From: Gigaspora rosea
Taxonomy: Eukaryota; Glomeromycota; Glomeromycetes; Diversisporales; Gigasporaceae
Direction of reading: 5' to 3'
Assembly: GCA_003550325.1 (NCBI GenBank)
Contig: QKWP01000121.1
Coordinates: forward strand, 116,481 to 180,480
Length of the DNA: 64,000 nt
Shown here in pieces: positions 11,272 to 22,074 of the stretch. Every line of letters begins with the position of its first letter. The stretch's first letter is position 1. The notes under the pieces are model-generated. The model searched no databases, was not told the origin of the DNA, and worked only from the letters and a program-made list of their open reading frames with translations. The translations under genes and the position numbers were made by a program.

Positions 11272-12129
11272 ATGAAAGTTTCTTTAGTTCAAACCAAAAA
11301 TATACACGATAGCAAGAGTAAAGGAATGAAAGAGGGTGCAGATTTTTGTAAAAGGGTTGAAGAAGAGTACAACGTGTCAATACATATGAACAAAGCAATT
11401 GGTGTTATACCTAACGCAGTAGCGCAAAATCCGTCAAAATACAGAACTCTTCTAAGCCAATTAAGAACAAATAATATAGAAACTGAAGAGGTTTTTGCAT
11501 TAAATGACCTCTGTAGCACCTTAGACAGGGTCATTATCCAAGATCACGTAGTGGAACTAATTTATATGCAAGAGCTGGGTTCTGGTCTAACGAATATGCT
11601 TGTTAGTCAATATTACTGTTTGTTAGCGGCAGGCAATATAAGTTTTCAAGTATATACAGATGGTTCTTTAATCGAAAAGGATGGAAGAAAAGTTATGGGA
11701 GCCAGTTGGATATGGCTGGATTCCCTTAAAAACTTAAAAATAGCAGAAGGGAATTTAGGTTTTGAGTCTTGGCCTTCTTCAACAAAGGCAGAGTTGGTAG
11801 CAATTTGGATGGTTTTATTAGTAGCACCAAAAGAAGTAGATATAGTTATTAATGCAGATAGTGCGGCGGCAATTGCAAGCCTGGGTTCAGAAGTACAGTT
11901 AGAGGCATTTCACTGTTGGAGTAAATGCAAAAGCTATAGTCTAATTACGAAAATTCACGACCTGTCACAGTCAAAGAAAATTGTACTTAAATTTAATAAA
12001 ATCAAAGGTCATAGTGGAAAGAAATGGAATGAAGAAGCAGACAAGTTGGCAAAAAAAGGGGCAGAACTCGCCAATTTAGAGAATCTGAAGCTGGAGAACA
12101 ACATAAGGCTTGATGCCATTCCTATGTAG
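11272..12129 (+). pseudogene. LINE 1 RNase H domain
   Basis: This 285-codon open frame contains a complete RNase H1 fold signature in its second half. It has VYTDGSLI (catalytic Asp, about 11650-11670), STKAELVAIW (Glu), VINADSAAAIAS (Asp) and KGHSGKKWNEEADKLAKKG (His and Asp). The enzyme would remove the RNA strand after first-strand synthesis. The first 120 residues are linker. All four acidic and His positions appear intact. Confidence 0.9.
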
Positions 12130-12294
12130 AAAGGAAGTCATATTGAGATGCCACTTCATCTCTTTATCAAGCGGATCTTTGAGTTTAAAACTGGTTTGGA
12201 TTTTAGATTCTCAAGAGTCTTAAGATATGTTGAACCAGATGAAAAGGTCGTTAAGCACTCCTGGCCATTATTTTGAAAAAATTTAAAAGGAAAA

Positions 12295-13085
12295 ATGGGA
12301 ATCAGATGTAAATCAATGAAAACAAGCAGAAGATTAGCATTTCGATTGAAGTGCTTAACTAACGAGGTACCAACACTATCAGTTCTCAAGCGAAGAAGAT
12401 CAGATATTTACTCCGAAAACAATTGCATTCATTGTAACCAAGAAGAGGAAGAAACACTCGACCATATGGAGTGCTCCGTATTAAAAGGGCCCATTTTTAC
12501 AATTTTTTGAAAAATGAGTTTTTATTAAATTCATGTAAATTTTGACATAATTGATATTTTTCAATTATTAATAAAAGTTGATTTGCATAATAAAAAATCA
12601 AGATAATTTAAAAAGAAAAATTATATGAGGCTGCGTAGAGCCAACACGTCACGAGATTATCCGATAGTCACCTGCCTTCTTTAACCAATCAAAATCGTGA
12701 AATTTAATTAATCCCGAATCAGTCCGAAAATCAAAACAAATGGTTAAACTCAATTATCTCAAAATGAGATAAATGTAAAAATGGGACCTTTTAATACGGA
12801 GCACTCCATATGACTGAATGCGAAAGTTACATATTGCATTGGCTTAATATTGAGAGAGCAGCCTTTTCAATTGCACAAGAAAGTGTCCCACAAGAAATAT
12901 TATCAGAAGTTGATAGCATTAAGTTAAGGAGGGCCTTATTTGGAACAAGTAGAACTGAGGTTCAAGAGCTAAGGAAAAGCATAATTCGGGGTCTTTTTCT
13001 ACAAAATGTTTTAGCAAATCTTAGAACGCTTCTAATTACAAGAAAAGCAACGTTGGATTTTGTAGATGCTACAAAGCTTTGGTAG
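12295..13085 (+). pseudogene. LINE 1 C-terminal CCHC region, split by an insertion
   Basis: The left part (to 12468) ends in CIHCNQEEEETLDHM and the right part (from 12813) resumes TECESYILHW. Together they give a C-x2-C-x8-H-x4-C knuckle of the sort at the C-terminus of many LINE ORF2 proteins. The TIR element at 12469-12806 sits inside the knuckle. The right part is open to 13085. The next 170 bases continue in another frame (VENGFHDLVW) to a stop near 13253. Confidence 0.8.
12469..12806. mobile_element. TIR element nested in LINE 1
   Basis: GAGTGCTCCGTATTAAAAGG at the left end is the exact inverse of the right end (12787-12806), and pairing continues into CCCATTTTTAC. The 6-bp sequence CATATG lies at 12463-12468 and 12807-12812 as the TSD. 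CATATG is itself palindromic, so the TSD length is uncertain by one or two bases. It is 338 bp and non-coding. It postdates the LINE. Confidence 0.9.
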
Positions 13086-13790
13086 AGAACGGTTTCCATG
13101 ATTTAGTTTGGCAAACCCGTTGTGTTACTGTAGCAAAATGGGAGTCCCAACTGGGCATCACAAGAGATCAAAAAAGAAGAAAACTGGATCCACGCATTGG
13201 GAATGAAAGTAAAAAGCTGTTCATTCATCTGGGAGAGCAGCTTTTGATACTCTAGGTCCGTCCAACATTGCACCAGCCATGAATACCGAAGAAAGAGTGT
13301 CAAATCAAAAAGAAATCTATTGGAAGAAACGATAGAAATTTTATAATTAATGGCATTAAGCCTTTTTGGATTAGTTTTTGACAGAGCTGACCACAATCCC
13401 TAGTTTTCTGTTGAAAATTAGTGTGACAGGTCGCATCTAGGTGTCCGTGGATAGCCGGATGATGCCGGGCTTGCAATTGGAGGGTTTATTATATACAAAT
13501 TTTAGATTAGTATGTAAACTTATTAATGTAGCACCAACAAGACTGTCAAAGTAATAAAAAAAAATTGTAAGACTTTGGCTTACCCCCCCCTATGATATTA
13601 TGTAATATCTGTCATAGCCCTTATTATAAATAAACTATTTAAAACTAATTATTGTATAAATTTTATACAAATTGGTCAAAATCTTAAAAAAAGTTATCAG
13701 AAGCATTTTTTTATTTACTATATAAAAATCTAATATACCATGTAGATCATATGAAAAATGATCTACATTCACCCTACCCTTAAAAGTTTT

Positions 13791-14285
13791 GCAATATATT
13801 AACTTTTAAGCTATTAATTATATATTTCAATTTTATAAATACAATTAAAAGAATAAATTATTTAAAAATCTGATAAAATTTATTATAGCAGATTATTTTT
13901 TTTAATCTATTTGTACTATTAAACTTTTTTAGACAAATTTGCCAGAAATTTTATAATCTGTTATTTAGCTATTGAATTATATTGGATATATAGTAGTCTA
14001 TATTGTGGTTTAAGAAATAGTATGTGAAATTTTTTGTTACAAATAATATAATTATAAATAAGGGTTTAAAAATTCCACGCTCCTGCATGGCCATGCACCT
14101 CCTTTAAATTAATATGTTTGGCTAATTTTTATTATTAAAAATCTTAATATTTTTACATTAAATTTATTAAATTCAAATTTAATTAGCATATATATCTTGT
14201 AACCTTCAATAAATCACTAGCCAAACTAAAAACCAAAAGCTACAATTAATCATTATAGATGACTTATTCAATATCGAACTAAAAA
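13791..14285. other. AT-rich spacer
   Basis: No gene, TIR or array is recognised. Confidence 0.4.
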
Positions 14286-14294
14286 TGTTGTTGT

Positions 14295-15269
14295 AAAGGG
14301 TGTGGCGACTTAGGGAAGTTGGTAAGTTGTCACTCCTCAAGTGGCAGATTTAGGGTTCAAATCCTACTGCTGATGCTTTGAAAAAATAGACCTGTGTTAC
14401 AGTAACTGTTTCCTGTCGATCGGTTGGGTATATTACCTGTAGTCCTTGGTTACTATCTTGAATGAGAGCTTTCGGGCGAAGTTGTGTCAGTGACACAGAC
14501 AAATCCAAGGAACCAGGGAAATGGAAACCTATTTGGAAAGTCCCGAGTAAGGAGGTAGCAACGATCTTCGACAGTGCTACCAGAACCAGAATATCGGAAA
14601 CCAGAGCTGGAGAACTGGACGATATGACCTTTGGAGGAGAGGGTTCACCAACCTGGCCACCGGAGTCACACCAGAGGAAAAGGATCTATGTTCCGGAATT
14701 AGGTACTAGGGGAAGAAAAACCATAGTAGCACCTAATGCTGGGTAAATCAACCTTTCCAGGCCAACTGGATTGGAAGTTTGGGGTATCCGGTGATGGACC
14801 GGTAGGAAAGTAATGGTGGGTACCGGGGTTGGTGTGAACCTTACAAGGGCAGAAGTAGATAACACAAGTTACCGAAGCATAGGTAATACCTGTGTGGGAC
14901 AGGGACAGCTCTACCAAATGTACCACGAGGATAAATTAGTCCTAAGGGGATGTAGTTAGCATCCAGAACTGTTTTCGACTGACTAATATATCGGAGGGCT
15001 GTGCCAGTAATACAAGTAGGATTGATATGCAAAGCTTGGACTAGAGGGTTTAAATAGGCAATCCTCTAGTTGGGTTGTAGGTATAGCAGTTAGTGTAGAA
15101 CCTTCAGGCGGACTACTTCAATTAGACAACAAAAAGTTGTATGTGTGGCTAGTTGTACCCTCATTCAATGTAACTTAATTGTGGGGTGCTCAAAGAGGCG
15201 CCCTTGATCCACAGGCTTGATTAAATAAACTCTCACCCAGAGCGGGAACTTTGATATAAAAAAAAAAAT
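14295..15269 (+). mobile_element. Long tRNA-headed SINE-like retroposon
   Basis: It is flanked by TGTTGTTGT at 14286-14294 and 15270-15278, a 9-bp TSD, and ends in an A tract of about 12. The head carries an A-box-like TAGGGAAGTTGG (14311-14322) and a B box GGTTCAAATCC (14354-14364), so it is tRNA-derived and probably transcribed by RNA polymerase III. The 870-base body is clearly richer in G+C than its surroundings. It contains a 94-codon frame (14462-14746) that I judge incidental. At 975 bp it is very long for a SINE. A 3' part may come from a LINE tail, but it does not match the LINE tails in this window. Confidence 0.8.
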
Positions 15270-15278
15270 TGTTGTTGT

Positions 15279-15847
15279 TCATATCATTTGCCACAATATA
15301 CAGTTATCAAAAGCTTTATTCAAGAGCTTCATTCTTAAAATTGAATAGTACGAGCTACTATTCACAAATTCAGAAATACTTGACGTAGTAGGTTATTATT
15401 TTTAGAGCTAATAGTAATTAATGAAGTAATAACTCTAAAGTGAAATAACAAAAATAAGTCTCATGATTATTATACGTAACTTAAAAATTCAAAGTAATGA
15501 AAAACAATACAAACCGTTAAGTAAATTTTTTTTTGCTTTAACATAAATAGACTAAATCAGCAGACTAATTAAGAAGTTGATGCCATACTTTACAACTCAA
15601 GTTATTTCATAAAAGGACATAGTCTTAACAAAATTAGCTAGTATTGTAATTAGATGCAGTGAACGAAGTCACGCAATATCCATTTGTCTTGCAAAAATAA
15701 AAACTTATTATTTTCTCCGGCAAAAAACTTTCCATCTGCTCGGCACTTTGGTTTTCCTCTTGAAGTGTCTTAATTTTTTTTTCTAATAAAAAAGTATTGC
15801 ATGTTAAAATAATCTTTTTCTCACGAGACCATGAACCGGGTCCATAT
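15279..15847. other. AT-rich spacer
   Basis: No gene or repeat boundary is recognised. Confidence 0.35.
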
Positions 15848-16083
15848 TAGGGTGTCCAGGAATATATGATGCGTTAGGGTAAATTATACATGCAATTGAG
15901 GTCAAGGATGCGAGCTATGCGGTTTCTTATTTGGATTTTGTCAATTATAAAGTTTATGGAATTTTGCTTGTCCAACACCTTTTCCACTTTTTATGTGCAT
16001 TTTATGCCTTTTTCCCTTAATTATGTGAAGCATATGCGAGAATTTGGCGCTTATTATGCTTTTACATAATCCTGGACACCCTA
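15848..16083. mobile_element. hAT-like MITE (TAGGGTGTCCAGGA ends)
   Basis: TAGGGTGTCCAGGA on the left is exactly inverted as TCCTGGACACCCTA on the right. GTCCATAT (15840-15847) and GTTCATAT (16084-16091) form an 8-bp TSD with one mismatch. It is 236 bp, more G+C-rich than its flanks, and non-coding. Confidence 0.85.
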
Positions 16084-16389
16084 GTTCATATGTACCCAAG
16101 TATCGCTATAAAAATTTTATCCATGTGATCCTAATTTGGTGTAATATAGCATCAAACGTCTCAAAACGGCACTTTTTTGTCAAAAAAGCTTATTTTTCAA
16201 AAGTTTGCGTAAAAAACTACTTTTTTGAACTAACAAAAAGTTATCCTTACTATATAATAATTTAAACCCAAGCTCTAACTGGTCACTCACTCTAACCCTA
16301 AACAAACTTGAAAGTATTTTGGTACTGATTACGTGGCATCGAAATTTTCATGCCGATACTGGGTACATCCAGATCCATGATGTAGATTT

Positions 16390-16703
16390 GCGAGTGTAGG
16401 TATGAGGTATTGGTGACGGAATATTTGAGATGGGAATTGAGTAAAAATGAAGTATTGCGTGGGAAATATTGGGTTCGGTTAAATAAGTATAAGGTATTGG
16501 TAACGAAGATTTATGAGTATGGGAAATGGGAATTGCGTGAGAGATTGTTGGATCGATTGAATAAGTATGAGGTCATGAGGGATAATTATTTAAGAGGAAA
16601 GGAGTGGAAGTTTTTTTTTCTTATTGTTTTTGCTCGAAGCAATTCTAGCTTTGTCGTTAGTACCTTACTAGAAAGAGGTTGTATTAATGAGGCTCAATTC
16701 TAA
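16390..16703 (+). repeat. Degenerate protein-coding-like repeat
   Basis: A 97-codon frame (16410-16703) contains two clear and one partial copy of a unit of 26-29 codons around KWEL, RLNKYEV and LVT. AATAAGTAT recurs at 16482 and 16560, 78 bases apart, and TATGAGGTAT near 16401 is the third. Keeping the frame across units suggests a former repeat protein, but I do not recognise it and a non-coding minisatellite is possible. Confidence 0.35.
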
Positions 16704-16975
16704 GAACTGGCTGTGGACCATATAAGCAGCAAGACAAAATTCCATATGTGTATTTCATAGTCATGGGAATATGTGACAAGTGAAAATATCTTTCAGAAAG
16801 TCGTACAGACTAAAAAAAAACTTATACCTAGTGATCATCAAAGTAGTACACCTCACAATATCAAGATTATAACATTATCTATCACAACATTAAACCTTCT
16901 ACCGTATTATCATAATACAATAGAATAGACCATTTTATTGAAAAAAAATCATTACATAAATGGTTTATTAAAACC
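16704..16975. other. AT-rich spacer downstream of the MULE
   Basis: This should hold the right-hand terminus of the MULE relative to its coding strand, but I could not pair a terminal inverted repeat with the other flank. Confidence 0.3.
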
Positions 16976-16979
16976 ACAT

Positions 16980-19740
16980 CTATCTAATTACTTTTTTGGG
17001 CATCTAGGCTGGTAATGTCCATAGTCCCCACAATTTCCGCACTAATTCTGACGCTTAGATAGTGCTAGTTTCAATTCTTCAAATCGTTTAATTCTCTTAG
17101 AACTTTTGGGCATCCTTTTGCTTTACGTTTTTTGGGATTTTGAAGAGATATTTCAGCCAATTGATCATTTTTTTTATTATCTTTATTGTCGTTTGAGTCA
17201 TCATTATCATTACTACACATCTCACTATCATCATTATCAGAGCTATCTACTAATACATCTTCTTGCAATTCAGTTAATAAATCCTGTAATTTCTTGAGAA
17301 TGTCATGCCGGCGAAATCGAACTGCTCTTTGCGTAATATTTCGTGCTACACCTCATAGCTCTCCATACAATTTTCGCTCATTAATATCCTCTTTTCTTTC
17401 ATTTTGGAGATCAGCAATAGGTGTAAACAATTTATTGGTATTATTTCTCATTATCTACGCAGGTTGGTGTTGAAGATGATTCTTACTAAATCGCATTGCA
17501 ACATAATAGGGCTCATCTTGTTAATTGCTATAAATATCGTTATACTACCTTTTGTAAACATGTGTAATATGAAATGATCATCACCTGAAAAAAGTGGCGA
17601 CAAACTAGTCCACGATTTACAAACCCTAAGCGGGAACATGTGTAAGTTTTATTGGAAAGAAGTATTACAAAATGACAAAATTTTGATGCTGTAATTGTAC
17701 GAATGGCCCAGATTTTCTCAATTTTATCAACATCCATATTTTTTAACACATAGTTTACAGAAACCTGCATTAAATTTTCGTCGTCTTCAATAAATTGTGC
17801 AGTATCTAATTCGGGCTTAGATAAAAAATTCTGTAAGTATAATAAGCCAATCAGAATAATAAAAACGATATAACATTAGTCGAAATAAAACTCCTTCCTT
17901 TTTTGTTCTAATTGTTTTCGTTCTCATATCAGGCAAATATCTAGTCCCAACGTATACTGATTAATGGCGCCAATCAGTCATTTCTAGGTTCATATCGAGC
18001 TATCTATGAGTTATTGGCTTTATTAATTCCGATATGAACCTAAAAATAGCACAATTGGAACACTATTGGAACCATTAATCAGTGCCGCGTTGGGACTAGA
18101 TATTTGCCTGATCTGCTTTATTTTGATACTTCTTGATATTTAATTAGCTCAGCTTTTGTAATAGAGGATGCTTGATAATTTAGACAATTTTTAATTTCCA
18201 AATGTTGAATTTTTAGCATCGCGGGTATAAGAAAACGGCTCAAAGCTTTGTCAACTTCGGGGAACAATGCTTGTGGTAACGTGATAACAGAAGATGTTAA
18301 TGGAATTTGGGTTTTCCAATAAATATATTTGGTCTTGTTGCTTTCTTCATTTATGGTTGTTTCTAAAGCTTCCGCAAGTTCCATAAGGCTAATATTAAAG
18401 TTTAAAACTAATCATTTTATTTGAGCATTATAGCTCTCAACTCTTGATGTTGTCTAAATACCGGCTGTAAAAACTTTAGCTGTGTATGCATGTACACATG
18501 CATGTTTTGATGAATTTAATATTTGCAGATACTTGATAACTCTCAGCTCATTATACTTTTCAATCAATTGTACCCATCTATGCTCAAAAATATCTGGAAT
18601 AAGTGAATTTCGAGCCATATAAAAGTCCTTAACAAATTCATTATATTGTTGACCCAATCGAGCCTCAAGATTACGAGGAAGATTTTGTGAAATATGAAAA
18701 ATCAATGCATAGCATAAGATTATTTATACTCTTCGAAAATAGCAAGTTCCAAAGCCATATCAGCATCGGTTATAACAATCGAAGGTACGCAACCACCTAT
18801 AGCAAGTTTCGTTTGGCGTAAAACCCATCGGTAAGAGTCTGCTGACCCATCATCCATAAGGGCACATCCAACTAACCGGGAAAGCCCATGATTATCAATG
18901 CATAAAAAAAGTGAGAGGGCCATGTTATAACGATTTGTTTTGGCAGTATTATCGTTTAAAACGATATCGCTAAACTTCATCCAGAGAATAATTTGATTAG
19001 GAGACATCCAAAATAGTCTTCGAAGACTATGTGTTTCTCTGTCCCAATCAATCGTAATATACAGCAAGGATCTTTTTCTTTTTTTTTAATAAATCCTCAT
19101 ACAAGGATGCAGCATCGTTTGAAATATCTTTCGTTTCTTACAATAAAATTTTGCAGTTGCCTTGTGAACTTCAGAAAGATAAATCTCACGGTCGGAAAAT
19201 TCTTTCTCTAAAGCTTTTTTGATCTGTAATGGCTTTAGTTTAATCACATTAACATAAAACTCTACATATTCGAACATTTCTTGGATAAATTCAATGCCAT
19301 TAAAAAATCTCTTTCTATTAGAAGATAAACTATGATTATGCATATTACTTAAAGTTGTAATATAAACGCTGCTATGTAGATTGTCCTTTGTTGGTTGTGA
19401 CAAGTTTATATGCCACGGGCACTTTATGTATTTGGTATTCGTTTTCTTAACCAATTGCTTGTTTCTTGGTTTATACATGCCACTATGCTCAAATTCTATT
19501 GTTCGTTTGCGTATAACCCCATCTGACGTTTTTTTATTGCGGCCTTTTCTTAATCCAAACCCTTCCTGTTGAGCGTATATTGTTATTGCATTTGCTTTTT
19601 TCCAACTTTCAAACCCTCTCCTTCACGTAACTCTTCTTTCAACTCTTCATTCTCCAGGACAGCAACTACAGTTAACCTATCATCACGCTCAAAATTATTA
19701 TCCTTATTATGAATAAAAGTAAGTGTAGAGAATGAGTAAA
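16980..19740 (-). pseudogene. MULE transposase: FAR1-like, MULE, SWIM, CCHC
   Basis: Read on the minus strand, the remains give a full domain series. An N-terminal FAR1/WRKY-GCM1-like zinc domain includes ESWKKANA and DGVIRKR (about 19640-19500), CPWHINLS and a MHNHSL. The MULE catalytic core (19067-18720) includes LNDNTAKTNRYNMALSLF, the VGCALMDD stretch and IVITDADMAL, with both expected aspartates. HISQNLPRNL follows (about 18690). YTCSRLGF and GLVCRHFF near 17640 form a SWIM finger. An acidic D/N-rich linker (17170-17270) precedes a CGNCGDYGHYQPRCPKK knuckle (about 16995-17050). Frames change at least five times and stops intervene, so it is dead. A MITE sits at 17928-18112. The SWIM and knuckle are common in fungal MULEs. 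No terminal inverted repeats were found. Confidence 0.88.
17928..18112. mobile_element. MITE nested in the MULE transposase
   Basis: CAGGCAAATATCTAGTCCC on the left is inverted at the right end (GGGACTAGATATTTGCCTG). A second inner hairpin pairs TAGGTTCATATCG with CGATATGAACCTA. Its TSD is not clear. Transposase homology resumes on both sides, so it inserted into the gene. Confidence 0.8.
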
Positions 19741-19955
19741 TGCAAGTATTAATGTGTTATAAATTATAACGCCTTTATTATCTGTAAAATATTTCTTCTG
19801 TTAAGGCTGAATTGCATGACATCGCAATTAAACACTTAAATGGTTTAAACGGTACTTTAGTATATATCATTTGGCTTTTTACAATATATGTTACTAGGTT
19901 TTTGTTGAACATACCTTTATTACAAGTTATTTTCGTGATTATCCCTTTTTTTCAT
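19741..19955. other. Flank of the MULE
   Basis: No gene recognised. Expected to contain the MULE's 5' end, but no TIR could be matched. Confidence 0.3.
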
Positions 19956-20170
19956 TGTGATTATGCCGTGGTTATGCCGTAGTATGCTGTGGTTATGCGT
20001 TATTTTGTTGTAGTTATGCCTTATTTTGTCGTGGTTCTGTCTTATCTTCGTCCTAGAGTAAATTCGCCTTTGTCATGGGGTACGTCATGAGGTAATGCCT
20101 TATTTTCGTCGTGGGTATGCCTTACTTTTGATCGTGGAATATCCTTATACCTTTGTCGCTTTCTATGTTA
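19956..20170 (+). repeat. Imperfect minisatellite
   Basis: Variants of TTATGCCGTGG, CTTATTTTGTCGTGG and GTTATGCC recur about ten times with unequal spacing. No coding reading is convincing. Confidence 0.55.
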
Positions 20171-20299
20171 CTGGGTTTATTTCTGTTCCTACATTGCCAC
20201 ATCAACCTTTATTAAAGTTAGTAAGGTTAAATTAAAGCTCTTATTTTAACAAAGCATCATGATGAGCTTAAGATAAAAGAGCGTATCCACCTTTATTTT

Positions 20300-20416
20300 T
20301 TAAAAAAAAAAATCGTCTGCCGCTTGTTGTCTTTTAAAAAAAGGTAAGGTTACAGGCCTTTGTAGCTATGTTTACTTGAAAAAAAAAATCGGCTGCCGCT
20401 TGTTGTTTTTTAAAAG
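20300..20416 (+). repeat. Direct duplication
   Basis: A block around TCTGCCGCTTGTTG, flanked by A and T tracts, occurs near 20312 and again near 20388, about 76 bases apart. Confidence 0.6.
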
Positions 20417-20469
20417 GCAATATAAATACATCCAAGTGCAGTTATATATATAGATATCGCCCAATTAAA

Positions 20470-20680
20470 ATTAGCGTGATCAATAGCGCTGATCAAATCC
20501 AAGTGGTGAAGTTTACCCTAAAGTTTGGGTTTCTGAACTGCATTGCATCTTCATGACGTGAAAGTTCGGAGCACTAGCACTGGATACCGAACTCTAAGAG
20601 TTTGCCCTGGGGTAATCTGCTGTGAAACCGTTTACAATTTGGGGGATGCACTACCATGCGGGTGCTTGGAAAACATTTTT
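20470..20680. other. Unassigned G+C-rich island with hairpin
   Basis: This 210-base block is much richer in G+C than its surroundings. It contains a stem AGTTCGG/CCGAACT around 20565-20596. I compared it from memory with 5S rRNA, spliceosomal RNAs, U3 and SRP RNA and found no convincing match. It could be a structured RNA or a fragment of an unrecognised element. Confidence 0.3.
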
Positions 20681-20689
20681 TCTATAAAT

Positions 20690-20990
20690 AATATTTAATT
20701 TGTGATCCATATACCAAACAGTAAAAATCTATAGTAATATATAGGAAAACTCAATTATTGTTTATCAAATTTCTGGAATCCGGCATTTCTATATAAACAA
20801 TAATATTGTTTACATAGAAACTCTATATGGTTATGAAAAATTTTTTAACAATATCTTGTGATCTACTAGTCCAATTTTAATGATTTTACTACCATTAGAA
20901 TTACAAGAATGTGCTTTACAACTTTGTTTAATGAAAAAGAAAGATTAGCTTAGTAAAAAAAATTTAATAAATTTCTTAAAGTTTAATATT
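20690..20990. repeat. Foldback element, worn copy
   Basis: The centre near 20812 (ATAAACAATAATATTGTTTAC) and the module AATGATTTTACTACCA (20879-20894) show it belongs with the other foldbacks. The left end has a TTTGTGATCCAT like that of 2590-3125. The two arms are more diverged than in other copies. Confidence 0.55.
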
Positions 20991-21799
20991 ATATACATAA
21001 TCAATTTTAATATTTTATAAAGAAACTATTTTAAAATTTTAGGTTTATAAAGTAGTCATCAAGTTCTACCTGCTTAAAATTTTTAATAAAACTTAGTCTA
21101 ACTCTTCTATGCAAACTTCTTAAAACCTTTACTTCTTTTCTAACTTGATAATTTTACTATTAACAGATTTATTTTCTTCTTCATTTACATTAGTTACTGC
21201 CTTTAAAATTTTTTCATTTGTAAGTCCATCTTCTATTTCATTATCTTCAATATAAACATATTTATTAGTATTAAAATAATCATCAATTTACAGGTAAGTA
21301 ATTAACAATCCAAGTTCATCTTTCAAGTTATACTCTTTTTGGTTAGTAATAATTAATCTTGTTCATTTTCATTAATCTCAGGTAAAAGAATACTGGTTTT
21401 TTTCTAGCAATTTGCATTTGTTTCAGATAATACCATTGATTATGCTTCTGCTATATTAAGCAATGCATTGTAAATATTATATTCTTTTAGCTTTTTTATT
21501 TTAAAAATCATAAGCTTTGATCTAATTTTGCACAAAAAGGCACTTGTAGTAGTATTTAAATGAATGAATAATTCCAAGATCGCAGGGCTAGAGAATCAGT
21601 ATAGTATTTTTAGAAAAAAACTCAACATGCACATTATTTAATTCTTCTTGAGTTTTCATCAAGTACAATATATACAAGAGCATAATCAACTAAAAAAATA
21701 ATATTTCGATTTCTTTGTTTTATTTTATTATTTAGCTTAAAAAGAATTTTATTTAAAATATCAACTTGTATCCATACCTTCTTATTAAAGAAATAGCAT

Positions 21800-21978
21800 A
21801 GGACCCCGAAATATATAGAAAGGAATAGGGTTTTAGTTTGCTTATTTTTGGTCTTTTTTGTGCAGATTATTTTCTTTTATAGTAATTAGTTTGCTTATTT
21901 TTGCCTTTTTTTTGCAGATTTTTCCATATTTAGTAATTTTTGTAAAACCTTATCCTTTTGTAAATATTTCAGGGTCCT
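21800..21978. mobile_element. AGGACCCCGAA-ended MITE, copy 1 (in the Tigger gene)
   Basis: The ends AGGACCCCGAAATATA and ATTTCAGGGTCCT are inverse. It interrupts the Tigger reading frame between NYNNL and CYFFNKKVW. The TSD is worn (AATAGCAT against AAGATTAT). Same end sequence as 38160-38339 and 61100-61734. Confidence 0.75.
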
Positions 21979-22074
21979 AAGATTATTATAGTTGAGATTT
22001 TGTATAGAATGAGGTTTTTTAAATTAGTGAATAAAGATAAGCTTTATTTTTTCTGTTCCTATAGTATTTATAGT

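Larger units (their letters stand above)
8179..13565 (+). mobile_element. LINE 1: 5'-truncated, APE-RT-RNase H-CCHC
   Basis: An exact 11-bp duplication, TGTAAGACTTT, lies at 8168-8178 and 13566-13576, and a short A-rich tail precedes the second copy. That is the mark of target-primed reverse transcription. The element starts inside the endonuclease domain, so the 5' end (ORF1 and the first part of ORF2) was lost at insertion. Domains run endonuclease C-terminus, RT, RNase H, C-terminal CCHC. The order and the GIDQGE RT motif put it in the same broad group as the LINE at 44519-54217 (I/Tad-like, tentative). It is decayed: several in-frame stops and at least three frame changes, plus an inserted TIR element at 12469-12806. 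Confidence 0.9.
6871..13615. mobile_element. PIF/Harbinger-like TIR element split by a foldback and a LINE
   Basis: GGGCCGTGACAGATATTA at 6871-6888 is inverted as TAATATCTGTCATAGCCC at the right end (13598-13615). The inverted match continues to a C-run/GTAAGAC block. TTA sits immediately outside both ends, which is the 3-bp TSD of PIF/Harbinger. Without the LINE (8179-13565) it is about 1.35 kb and still includes the foldback and the small element at 7960-8125, which has related ends. There is no transposase. Confidence 0.5.
6638..13783. mobile_element. Possible outer TIR element holding nested insertions
   Basis: TTAAAGGTAGGGT at 6638-6650 is the inverse of ACCCTACCCTTAA at 13771-13783. 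Just inside each end lies diverged AT-rich sequence with GTAGATCA words. If real, this is a small TIR element split by everything between about 6868 and 13615. The matched ends are short, so chance is not excluded. Confidence 0.35.

Noticed and set aside
14462-14746. 94-codon protein gene
   Set aside because: It lies in the body of the SINE-like element, has no recognisable domain and no second copy to support coding.
20560-20680. 5S rRNA-like gene
   Set aside because: A few words resemble 5S, but the conserved internal promoter boxes and terminal stem are absent.
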